Source: Lutibacter sp.
GTDB lineage: Bacteria; Bacteroidota; Bacteroidia; Flavobacteriales; Flavobacteriaceae
Direction: 5' to 3'
NCBI GenBank assembly: GCA_002733285.1
Contig: NVVE01000006.1
Span: 100,963-107,477, forward strand
DNA: 6,515 nt
Part shown: one piece after another, positions 1-5,966 of the stretch
Numbering within the stretch: position 1 is the first letter of the stretch
How the letters are laid out: every line of letters starts with the position of its first letter
The notes under the pieces: generated by a model
The model's input: the letters and a program-made list of their open reading frames with translations, nothing else
What the model was told of the DNA's origin: nothing
Database searches by the model: none
Translations under genes and position numbers: made by a program

Positions 1-455
1 GCTCTTTCCATAAAAGTAATGTATTTACTACTTGTAAGAGCTTCTAATCTAAAAGGTTCTTTAAAATGACCAACACGTAAATTACCCACAGGTAATTTTT
101 TTAAAGTGATAAAGGCATCTTTTAATGTTACTTTTCCTCCAGTAAAATCAATCTGTAATTTAAAATCTACATTGTTGTAAATTGACCCTGATGTAAAAAA
201 TCGGGCTCTTCTAAATTCATTTCCATTTTTAGATGCCAAAATGTATCCATTTGTTTCGGCTTCATTGTTTAAAGAGAAAAAACCAAAATCGTACATAATA
301 CGACCACCAAATTTTAGTTTAATGCTTTTATCAGCGTTTTCAATTTTAAATCCGTTATCCCATTTAGTTGAAAACTGATTTTCTTTTTTTTCTTGGGAAT
401 TTGCATATAAGGGAATAAGCAAAATTAGTACGGATAGAACATTTTTAATTTTCAT
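1..455 (-). CDS. Porin O/P family outer-membrane porin (OprO/OprP-like), N-terminal part
   Basis: This is an outer-membrane beta-barrel porin, read leftward from the ATG at 455-453 and cut by the window edge after 151 codons (family members are usually around 350-450 residues). Residues 1-20 form a signal peptide (MKIKNVLSVL..., ending ANS before QEKK). The mature start has the family pattern: IKLKFGGRIMYDFGFF (45-60) as an early strand, FRRARFFTSGSIYNNVDFKLQIDF (81-104), and the well conserved LRVGHFKEPFRLEALTSSKYITFMER (126-151). These match what I know of the Bacteroidota Porin_O_P family, relatives of the phosphate/polyphosphate porins OprP/OprO of Pseudomonas. Substrate specificity cannot be read from this fragment. 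The gene has its own promoter with four TTAACA-like repeats at exact 11-bp steps, and its leader is complementary to a candidate small RNA encoded just upstream. The family call is firm; phosphate as substrate is inference. Confidence 0.88.
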   Translation of the reverse strand, partial: MKIKNVLSVLILLIPLYANSQEKKENQFSTKWDNGFKIENADKSIKLKFGGRIMYDFGFFSLNNEAETNGYILASKNGNEFRRARFFTSGSIYNNVDFKLQIDFTGGKVTLKDAFITLKKLPVGNLRVGHFKEPFRLEALTSSKYITFMER

Positions 456-478
456 AAAGGTATTAGTTTTTGTCGATG

Positions 479-523
479 CAAAGAACTTATAAAAATGTTA
501 ATAAAATGTTATCACTATGTTAT
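479..523 (-). promoter_or_regulatory. Porin promoter with four 11-bp-phased TTAACA-like repeats (Pho-box-like)
   Basis: Read on the porin coding strand, the hexamers ATAACA (523-518), ATAACA (512-507), TTAACA (501-496) and ATAAGT (490-485) are separated by exactly 5 bp each, so they fall on one face of the helix. A TTTG that could end a degenerate -7 element (GTTCTTTG, 486-479) overlaps the last repeat. Transcription would then start near 474, giving a leader of about 20 nt. The ladder resembles OmpR/PhoB-family direct-repeat operators, especially the Bacillus PhoP box. The repeats are seen; the regulator is inferred. Confidence 0.7.
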
Positions 524-549
524 TTAATTATTTAATAGGATAAGCTTAT

Positions 550-577
550 AAAAAAACCTCCATTTGTTAGGAGGTTT
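550..577 (-). terminator. Rho-independent terminator on the minus strand, with no gene in front of it
   Basis: On the minus strand the 8-bp perfect stem AAACCTCC/GGAGGTTT (577-570 with 561-554; 8-nt loop 569-562) runs into seven T residues (556-550). The reverse direction has only three T after the stem, so it acts leftward. No minus-strand coding sequence lies between here and the terminator at 1278-1311, so it must end a noncoding transcript or insulate the porin promoter from stray transcription. Confidence 0.8.
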
Positions 578-631
578 ACACTTCAAATTATAGTTGACAA
601 AAACTAATAGTTTATTTGAAATGGTCTATTT
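550..631 (-). ncRNA. Candidate small RNA complementary to the porin translation start
   Basis: The minus strand from about 631 to the terminator could give an RNA of roughly 80 nt. A possible -7 element, GATATTTG (645-638), matches five of the six fixed positions of TAnnTTTG; no good -33 TTG is found at the usual distance, so the 5' end is uncertain. The RNA can fold into a long-range stem TTCAAAT/ATTTGAA (620-614 with 588-582) enclosing a small hairpin AAACT/AGTTT (613-609 with 605-601), followed by the terminator hairpin. Its segment 609-596 is perfectly complementary to the porin leader at 474-461. No known RNA family is recognised. The evidence is an orphan terminator, foldable sequence and target complementarity, without expression data. 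Confidence 0.5.
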
Positions 632-827
632 ATAACGCAAATATCCTTTAATCATCAAAGTTCTACATTAACAAAGGATTATTTAATTATTAATTTTTTA
701 ATTGACTTTAGACAGTTAAGTTTCAGCTTTTCAATATTGATTTTTTAGAATCTAAATTTTTTTAGAAAATCACAATGATCATAATATATTGAATATCAAC
801 GTATTGTGAGTATTTGAAAAAACTTAA
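632..827. other. Noncoding AT-rich stretch with several inverted repeats
   Basis: No credible gene was found here on either strand. Visible structure: the inverted repeat ATCCTTT (643-649) / AAAGGAT (673-679); a perfect 10-bp palindrome TCAATATTGA (731-740); two copies of TTTTTTAGAA (741-750 and 758-767) overlapping the hairpin TCTAAA/TTTAGA (751-756 with 761-766); and TCACAAT (770-776) / ATTGTGA (803-809). These could be operators or structured RNA ends. In DNA this AT-rich some of them may be chance. Confidence 0.5.
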
Positions 828-879
828 TGTAAACATAACGTTAACAAATAGTAAAGTAAACGCTAATTTCATAGATTTG
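828..879 (+). promoter_or_regulatory. Promoter of the MORN-like gene: 11-bp TTAACA-type ladder plus consensus -7 element
   Basis: TAAACA (830-835), TTAACA (841-846), TAAAGT (852-857) and CTAATT (863-868) start exactly 11 bp apart on the coding strand. The last repeat is followed 3 bp later by TAGATTTG (872-879), a full match to the Bacteroidota -7 consensus TAnnTTTG. There is no TTG at the expected -33 position; the repeats occupy that place, as in activator-dependent promoters of the PhoB type. Transcription should start at about 885, leaving a short A-rich leader before the ATG at 900. Confidence 0.75.
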
Positions 880-899
880 AATAACAAAAAAATATAAAT

Positions 900-1247
900 A
901 TGAAAACGATCTTAAAAGTAGTTATTTTGTTGTTTTGCATAACAGCATTTTCTCAAGAACAAAAAGTAGACTATAAGCAACTAAATAATGCTTTAGTTAA
1001 AGCAACGTACTATTTTGCTAATAATAGTGCTATTGTTGAGCGTGAAGGATTTTTTAATGAAGAAGGTAAACTACAAGGAACATGGATCAGTTATGATATT
1101 CAAGGTAATAAAACGGTAATAGCCAATTATAAAGATGGAAAAAAAGATGGTGTATGGACATACTTTAAAAAAGATAAGATTAATATAGTTACCTACAAAG
1201 AAAATATAATAATTAATGTTGAAGAAAAAGCACTGGTTTTGAATTAA
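900..1247 (+). CDS. Small secreted MORN-repeat-like protein (YwqK-antitoxin-like family)
   Basis: A 115-residue protein with a signal peptide (residues 1-18, MKTILKVVIL... ending AFS before QEQK), so it is expected in the periplasm or outside the cell. The body contains two or three short MORN-like units: EREGFFNEEGKLQGTWISYD (47-66), VIANYKDGKKDGVWTYFK (73-90), and a degenerate third, INIVTYKENI (94-103). Units of the form G-x-x-x-G-x-W-x-x-Y/F fold as beta hairpins. Flavobacteria have many such small proteins, often labelled 'YwqK family antitoxin' or, wrongly as far as I can tell, 'nicotinic acid mononucleotide adenyltransferase'; nothing here suggests an enzyme or a toxin-antitoxin pair. 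It is monocistronic, with its own phased-repeat promoter, and ends before a bidirectional terminator. The function is unknown; shared regulation suggests a role in the same envelope response as the porin and receptor. Confidence 0.85.
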   Translation: MKTILKVVILLFCITAFSQEQKVDYKQLNNALVKATYYFANNSAIVEREGFFNEEGKLQGTWISYDIQGNKTVIANYKDGKKDGVWTYFKKDKINIVTYKENIIINVEEKALVLN

Positions 1248-1277
1248 ATAACTAGTTTAAATTTTTCAATGTATTAT

Positions 1278-1311
1278 AAAAAAAGGATGCTAATATTAGC
1301 ATCCTTTTTTT
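1278..1311. terminator. Bidirectional rho-independent terminator between convergent genes
   Basis: A perfect palindrome: seven A, GGATGCTAAT (1285-1294), ATTAGCATCC (1295-1304), seven T. It gives a strong GC-containing stem followed by a U tract on either strand. It serves both the MORN-like gene (ends 1247, plus) and the lipoprotein gene (ends 1337, minus). Confidence 0.92.
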
Positions 1312-1336
1312 ATAAGCTCAATCTAGGTATTGATTG

Positions 1337-2533
1337 TTATTCAACAGTCCAATTGGCACCCCAAGAAGCATAATCTGTACCAGTTCCATTTCCATCACCT
1401 GAAATTAAATCAGCTTCAACAAAGGTAAATCCAGTATCATTCTTCATTTTTAAAGTAACATTGGTAAAAGTAATATCAATTATATCTAAATCACCATCAA
1501 TTACACCTTGTCCTGTTGGGTTTGTTGTGGTATCACCATCTAAATCAAACCCTTCATCAAATCCTTCAATAGAAAAGTTAGTAAAAATTCCTTGAGTTCC
1601 AGCTCTTAATCTAACAGCTTCATTCCCGTTTCCAGAACCTAAACCAACAATAGTTACGTTACTTACATATGGTTTTGAAAAGTATAGAGGATCAGAGTTG
1701 TTTCCTATGTCAGTATTATAACCATCACATTCAAAACCTTTGTCATGATTAGTACCGTGTTTAATGTATGCATTCGTAATGGTTCCTGTATATCCTTCAG
1801 TCCAGTCTATAGAATCATCTTGAGCGTTTACAATAGAAATGTAGCTTACATTTACAGTTCCACCAAAAAACTCAACACCATCATCTAAACCTTCAAACAT
1901 TTGAATATATTCTACAGTGGTACCGTTTCCAACGCCATAGAAAGAAAACCCATTATTTTCTGATTGTCCATCAGCTTTTCCTCCTGAATATTGCACACGT
2001 ACGTAACGAATAGCTCCTGAATTATCAGTAGCATCAGTTCCACCGTAAGGTAAACTTCCTATTTCAGAAGTTGAAGTTCCTGTTGAAACAGAGTTGATAG
2101 GCGCTTTTCCTAAAATAATTAAACCACCCCAGTCACCAGCCTGAGGTGTAGAAGAGTTAGAAGTCATTATAATTGGTGCATCTACAGTTCCGTTTGCTTG
2201 AATTTTTGCTCCTTGAGAAATTGCAATATAAATATCAGAACCTGCAGCTAAAGCTTCAATAGTAGTTCCAGCTTCAATAGTTAAAGTTGTTCCTTCAGCC
2301 ATTACCAAAGCACCGTTTAGAGTGTATTGATTTTTAGCCTCTAATAATAGGTCATCAACATATGTACCAGAAATACTTATGGCTTGACTTTCGTTTGGAT
2401 TAGTAGTGTTTCCAGTGGTATTATTTGTTACTGAATTATCAGTATTGTTGAAGATGATATCTGCGGTATCATCTTCACCGCAAGAAATTAATAGCATTGA
2501 AGCTATTGCTAAAGTTAAAAATGTATTTTTCAT
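1337..2533 (-). CDS. Predicted beta-helix lipoprotein, second gene of the TonB-receptor operon
   Basis: A 398-residue lipoprotein. The type II signal peptide ends in lipobox LISC with Cys18 as lipidation site, followed by GEDD; acidic residues directly after the Cys resemble the surface-export signal described for Bacteroidota lipoproteins, so it may face outward. Residues 28-50 are a flexible Asn/Thr-rich linker. From about residue 52 the sequence is made of short strands with repeated G, N and hydrophobic spacing (for example ALVMAEGTTLTIEAGTTIEA, then NGTVDAPIIMTSN), which I read as a right-handed parallel beta-helix. Repeated acidic turns occur at 217-225 (DDGVEFFGG), 239-247 (DDSIDWTEG), 264-271 (DKGFECDG) and 326-334 (DEGFDLDGD). 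No catalytic site and no type IX secretion C-terminal domain are evident. It lies 34 bp downstream of the receptor with no promoter or terminator between, and no SusD-like gene is present, so it is a likely surface partner of the receptor. Ligand unknown. Confidence 0.85.
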   Translation of the reverse strand: MKNTFLTLAIASMLLISCGEDDTADIIFNNTDNSVTNNTTGNTTNPNESQAISISGTYVDDLLLEAKNQYTLNGALVMAEGTTLTIEAGTTIEALAAGSDIYIAISQGAKIQANGTVDAPIIMTSNSSTPQAGDWGGLIILGKAPINSVSTGTSTSEIGSLPYGGTDATDNSGAIRYVRVQYSGGKADGQSENNGFSFYGVGNGTTVEYIQMFEGLDDGVEFFGGTVNVSYISIVNAQDDSIDWTEGYTGTITNAYIKHGTNHDKGFECDGYNTDIGNNSDPLYFSKPYVSNVTIVGLGSGNGNEAVRLRAGTQGIFTNFSIEGFDEGFDLDGDTTTNPTGQGVIDGDLDIIDITFTNVTLKMKNDTGFTFVEADLISGDGNGTGTDYASWGANWTVE

Positions 2534-2551
2534 TGTTTTAAATTGTTTTAA
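2532..2551 (-). repeat. Tandem 10-bp repeat at the lipoprotein translation start
   Basis: On the coding strand TTAAAACAAT occurs twice in direct tandem (2551-2542 and 2541-2532), the second copy running into the ATG at 2533-2531. Each copy supplies an A-rich context of the kind favoured upstream of Bacteroidota start codons, which mostly lack Shine-Dalgarno sites. It may be slippage-prone or may simply be chance. Confidence 0.6.
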
Positions 2552-2567
2552 TGGTTGATTTTTTTTG

Positions 2568-5396
2568 TTAAAATTTATATTTGAATTGTAGGCTAAAGTT
2601 TATACCACGTTTGTAGCTTTCAAGTACTATTTCCTGATTGTTAGCTATTTCTCGGATTATATTAACTTCAGGGTCTAAAATATTTTTAGCACTAAAGTTT
2701 AGTTCTGTATTTTCACCTATTTTATTTTTCCATACAAAATCAAGTGTTGTAAATCCTTTTTCAATTTTGTTACCTAATTGACCTGAACCTAAAGCGAAAA
2801 TTCTATCAGAAAAATAATTAGCAATTACATTAATTGTTGCTTTTATTTTTTCATCAAAATTTGGAGTAAAGTTTAAATCGGCATTTATTAATAATGGAGA
2901 AGCTCCTTGTAGTTCTTCGGTATCTTTAGTAAACGCAGTACTGTAAGTACCTTGTATGGTACTAAATAAATCTTGTTCTGTATGCATATAAGAAATATTA
3001 AAACCACCTGATAATAGTGTTTCATTGTTTTTAGAAAGAATTTCTTTTTTTACTTCAGCTTCAACACCATAAATCTTTGCTTTGTTACCAGTTCTAAAAA
3101 AACGTTGTGTACCAGTTGCATCATTTGCAACAACTAAATTAACAGGATCTTTAATTTTTTTAGCAAAACCTGCTATAGATAAAATTTCTCCTCTATTCAT
3201 AAACCATTCAAATTTAAAATCGAGGTTTAGAATTTTTGAGTACGATACATCTTTAACATTTGTATAGTTTATGTTTGCTTTATGACCTAATAAATCTGGA
3301 TTTCCACCAACTCTCGATGTTACACCTTCATAAACATAAGGAGCCATTTCTTTAAATTCAGGAAACGATGCGGTGTTACTATAGGATACTCTAAAATTTA
3401 TTTCATCAGTCAACGCATATTTAATGTTTAAAGTAGGTAAGTACAATTTTTCCGTTACTTCAGCAATACCAGGATTGTTGATAAGGTTTATAACATCATA
3501 ATTAATTTTTTGATTGAAGTATTCTGATCTAAATCCGGGAACGAGTAACCATTTTTCGCCTAAATCTAATTCAGCAGAAGCATAACCTGAATATACTTCT
3601 AATTCACCTTTATAAGTATTTTCATATTTTCCCGGGTTATTTGTAGGTCCTATATGAAATACGCCTTCTCCTTCAGGGTATAACGCTCTAAAAACATCTG
3701 TTTCATATAAGCCATCAGCCCAATTATTATAATTAAAAATTGCATTGAAGTTTGTTGGATCTATATTAAGTGTTTCATCTATATTTTTATAGCCATATCT
3801 TATATTGTTAAATCTACGTTCTTTGCTTCTTCCATTAAATCCAAGATTAAATTTAACAGCATTAGAAAGATTGTACTTTATATTAAATTTTTCATTGAAC
3901 TCTTTATCAATAATTTTTTCAAAATAACGTTGATTATCAAAAGAATTATTGGTGTATAATGATGCATTTGTATTAGGATTATTATCCAATTCAAAATTAT
4001 ATTGTTCTAAAGAGATTCTTTTTCTGTCTGGTTCATGAGAGTACACGTTGTTGTAACCCAAACCCCAGTCAATTTTAAATTTATCATCAATTTTATGTTC
4101 TCCTAAAAATTGATTTACAAAAACTAAATCTTGATTAAACTGGACGTTCATTTGGTAAAAGCCTTTGTCAGTATCTAACTTAGCATCTCTATTTGTACCT
4201 AATCCTTTTACACCGTAATAGCCAACTTCGTCACTTGAACTATTAATAAATAATGAGTTGAAAGTAATTTTGTTATCATTGTTAATTTTGTACAAAGCAC
4301 TACCCAGGATGGTTGAATTGGTTGAGTAGTTATATCTTTCAACATTTTTGAACGACTTTTTTTCTACGTTAGTGTATTCAGTTTCATTTCCTTCAAAAAA
4401 CGTATAATTATTTTCAAATAATCCAGTTACAAATAAACTAAGTTTACCATCTTCACCAATTTCAAATGATTTACCTGCAGATAAGCTTATGCCTGTATTA
4501 ATAGGTTCTTGAGCGTCAATAGGATCAACTCCGTGAGAAAGCACAACAGCGTAAGGATTGTGGTCGTGTCTTCCATAAAAACCCATAAATCCAGTGCCGT
4601 CACTTTTCACAAAATTTTTACCTGCTGCATTTGAGTTTACTCCAGTAGTTAAAGAAGCATCAATAAAACTATTCCCCATAAACTCTTTTGAAGTAATGTT
4701 TATATTACCCGCAGCAAAATCACTGTAAAAATTTGCAGCATACGCTTTACTAACGGATACATTTTGAATAATATCTGAAGAGAATAAACTTAGATCAATG
4801 TTCTTTTTATTAATATCATTTGAAGGCATTGAAAGTCCGTTTAATGTAGTATTCAGATATCGGTCACCTAAACCACGTACATAAACATTACTTGAACCCT
4901 CTTTAGAAATACCTGATATTTTTGTAATTGCAGTTGCAGCATCACTAACACCTTTTCGGTTTAATTCTTCTGCACCAATGCTTTGTTTAATAGAAACAGC
5001 TTTCTTTTGTTCGGTTAAAAGTGCCGTTTCAGATTCTTTTTTATTGGAAGCCGTAATTTGAATTTCACTTAATGATACACCTTCACTAGCACTTAAGGTT
5101 TTGTTTATTGTAGTAGTTTCGTCTGCTTTTACAATTAAGTTAGACACTTCTACAGTTTTGTATCCAATAAAGCTAAACACTAAAGTATAAGTTCCTGGCT
5201 CAACTTTAAAAATATAAGTTCCATCAAATTCAGTTGTGGTTCCTATAGAGGTTCCTTTAATAAAAACATTTGCGAAAGGTAATGGAGCATGTTCCACTTC
5301 TTTATCATAAACCGTTCCTTGTATTATACCATTTGTTTGGCTATATATTACTACCGTATTAATAACTACTAGTATTGTTATAAAAATTTTCTTCAT
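2568..5396 (-). CDS. TonB-dependent outer-membrane receptor with N-terminal CarboxypepD_reg domain
   Basis: A TonB-dependent transporter of 942 residues from the ATG at 5396-5394. An in-frame TTG at 5420 would add eight residues in front of the signal peptide and start almost at the expected transcription start, so I reject it. Order: signal peptide 1-19 (MKKIFITILV... to IYS); CarboxypepD_reg-like domain about 24-105 (GIIQGTVYD, PLPFANVFIKGT, DGTYIFKVEPGTYTLVFSF); a TonB-box-like stretch near 111-117 (EIQITAS); plug about 130-238 with VYVRGLGDRYLNTTLNGL (171-188) and the closing FYSDFAAGNINITSKE (223-238); then a 22-strand-type barrel ending in KYKF, the terminal aromatic typical of barrels. 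It imports a substrate across the outer membrane using TonB energy. It is first in an operon with the beta-helix lipoprotein, has no SusD partner here, and sits behind six Pho-box-like repeats. The substrate is unknown; a phosphorus compound is inferred from regulation only. Confidence 0.93.
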   Translation of the reverse strand: MKKIFITILVVINTVVIYSQTNGIIQGTVYDKEVEHAPLPFANVFIKGTSIGTTTEFDGTYIFKVEPGTYTLVFSFIGYKTVEVSNLIVKADETTTINKTLSASEGVSLSEIQITASNKKESETALLTEQKKAVSIKQSIGAEELNRKGVSDAATAITKISGISKEGSSNVYVRGLGDRYLNTTLNGLSMPSNDINKKNIDLSLFSSDIIQNVSVSKAYAANFYSDFAAGNINITSKEFMGNSFIDASLTTGVNSNAAGKNFVKSDGTGFMGFYGRHDHNPYAVVLSHGVDPIDAQEPINTGISLSAGKSFEIGEDGKLSLFVTGLFENNYTFFEGNETEYTNVEKKSFKNVERYNYSTNSTILGSALYKINNDNKITFNSLFINSSSDEVGYYGVKGLGTNRDAKLDTDKGFYQMNVQFNQDLVFVNQFLGEHKIDDKFKIDWGLGYNNVYSHEPDRKRISLEQYNFELDNNPNTNASLYTNNSFDNQRYFEKIIDKEFNEKFNIKYNLSNAVKFNLGFNGRSKERRFNNIRYGYKNIDETLNIDPTNFNAIFNYNNWADGLYETDVFRALYPEGEGVFHIGPTNNPGKYENTYKGELEVYSGYASAELDLGEKWLLVPGFRSEYFNQKINYDVINLINNPGIAEVTEKLYLPTLNIKYALTDEINFRVSYSNTASFPEFKEMAPYVYEGVTSRVGGNPDLLGHKANINYTNVKDVSYSKILNLDFKFEWFMNRGEILSIAGFAKKIKDPVNLVVANDATGTQRFFRTGNKAKIYGVEAEVKKEILSKNNETLLSGGFNISYMHTEQDLFSTIQGTYSTAFTKDTEELQGASPLLINADLNFTPNFDEKIKATINVIANYFSDRIFALGSGQLGNKIEKGFTTLDFVWKNKIGENTELNFSAKNILDPEVNIIREIANNQEIVLESYKRGINFSLQFKYKF

Positions 5397-5421
5397 TTCT
5401 TGTATTGATTTCTCTGACAAA

Positions 5422-5495
5422 GAAACCTAAATAGTGTAAATGAAAAGTTAACCTGTAGTTATTTAATGTTCATAAAAGTGTTAACTTAATGTTAG
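5422..5495 (-). promoter_or_regulatory. Receptor-operon promoter with six TTAACA-like repeats
   Basis: On the coding strand: CTAACA (5495-5490), TTAACA (5484-5479), TGAACA (5472-5467), ATAACT (5462-5457), TTAACT (5451-5446) and TTTACA (5440-5435). Start-to-start steps are 11, 12, 10, 11 and 11 bp, so the ladder stays in helical phase over five turns. A near-consensus -7 element TAGGTTTC (5429-5422, last base off) follows 5 bp after the last repeat. This is the longest ladder in the window and suggests strong or graded control by an OmpR/PhoB-type activator. Confidence 0.72.
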
Positions 5496-5565
5496 CTATA
5501 GAATGAGATTTTAATAATTAATTCTGACATCAAAAAATGTAATTTTTTTAAAAACAATTCATATT

Positions 5566-5943
5566 TTAATTTACGGAAGAAATATTAGATTCAAGATTTA
5601 AAGCTAATAATGTTTGGTTGTGTTCAGTTGTTTCACTTGCAATAACCTTCACATTTTGAACTTCAATAGTTTTATATCCAATAAAACTAAAAACGAGTGT
5701 ATAGATGCCAGGTTTTATTTTTAATAAAAAAGAACCATCTGAATTAGTAGTAGTTGTAAAACTTGAGTTTTTAACAGCAACGTTTGCAAATAATAAAGGT
5801 TGGTTATTAGTTTCATTATCAAATACCACACCTTTTATTTCTCCATTTTTATGCATGCCTGCTAATAAGGATCCAATATTGTAAGATTGACTATGTACTA
5901 AGGTGCTGGAAAAGAGCAATAAAGCAAGCTGAAAAGTTTTCAT
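5566..5943 (-). CDS. Small secreted single-domain CarboxypepD_reg-like protein
   Basis: A 125-residue protein: signal peptide 1-19 (MKTFQLALLL... to VHSQ), a short linker, then one CarboxypepD_reg-like beta-sandwich domain (about 35-112), and a stop where a receptor would continue into its plug. The domain is a close paralogue of the receptor's N-terminal domain: PLxFANV (49-55) and the 12-residue identity YTLVFSFIGYKT (81-92) align with receptor residues 38-44 and 70-81, and the coding DNA over the latter block agrees at about 29 of 35 bases by hand count. The reading frame is intact with its own signal peptide and repeat-type promoter, which argues for a functional gene rather than debris, though it may have arisen by partial duplication of the receptor gene. 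The role is unknown; a periplasmic accessory or decoy for the TonB system is a guess. Confidence 0.82.
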   Translation of the reverse strand: MKTFQLALLLFSSTLVHSQSYNIGSLLAGMHKNGEIKGVVFDNETNNQPLLFANVAVKNSSFTTTTNSDGSFLLKIKPGIYTLVFSFIGYKTIEVQNVKVIASETTEHNQTLLALNLESNISSVN

Positions 5944-5966
5944 TTTTAATTATTTTATATAAGAAA

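Larger units (their letters stand above)
461..609. repeat. Perfect 14-nt inverted repeat flanking the porin promoter (arms 461-474 and 596-609)
   Basis: The left arm TATTAGTTTTTGTC (461-474) is the exact reverse complement of the right arm GACAAAAACTAATA (596-609). The 121 bp between them (475-595) contain the porin Pho-like repeats and a minus-strand terminator. Similarity continues outside the arms in broken form: TTTAT and GAAA at 611-615 and 618-621 match TTTAT and GAAA at 458-454 and 453-450 on the minus strand, which cover the porin start codon. The repeat is either an RNA pairing site or a pair of recombination sites; see findings. Confidence 0.85.

Noticed and set aside
626..655. Nine-codon minus-strand ORF (MIKGYLRYK) near the candidate small RNA
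   Set aside because: Too short to support, and its start lies upstream of the likely RNA 5' end.
666..719. A further TTAACA ladder on the minus strand ahead of the candidate small RNA
   Set aside because: TTAACT (719-714), TAAAGT (710-705) and TTAATG (671-666) are present but not in 11-bp register, unlike the four accepted promoters.
1337..2533. Lipoprotein as a type IX secretion substrate or a SusD homologue
   Set aside because: There is a lipobox but no C-terminal sorting domain, and the glycine/asparagine-rich strand repeats do not resemble the helical SusD fold.
3082..3267. 61-codon plus-strand open frame
   Set aside because: It is antisense to the receptor barrel, has no recognisable domain and no promoter; it is a shadow of the receptor frame.
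5397..5420. Upstream TTG start for the TonB receptor, adding eight residues
   Set aside because: It would place charged residues before a complete signal peptide and lies within a few bases of the expected transcription start; the ATG at 5396 gives a standard signal peptide.
5532..5549. A6/T6 hairpin downstream of the small CarboxypepD gene as a terminator
   Set aside because: The stem is made only of A-T pairs in AT-rich DNA and is too weak to call; the end of that transcript is unknown.
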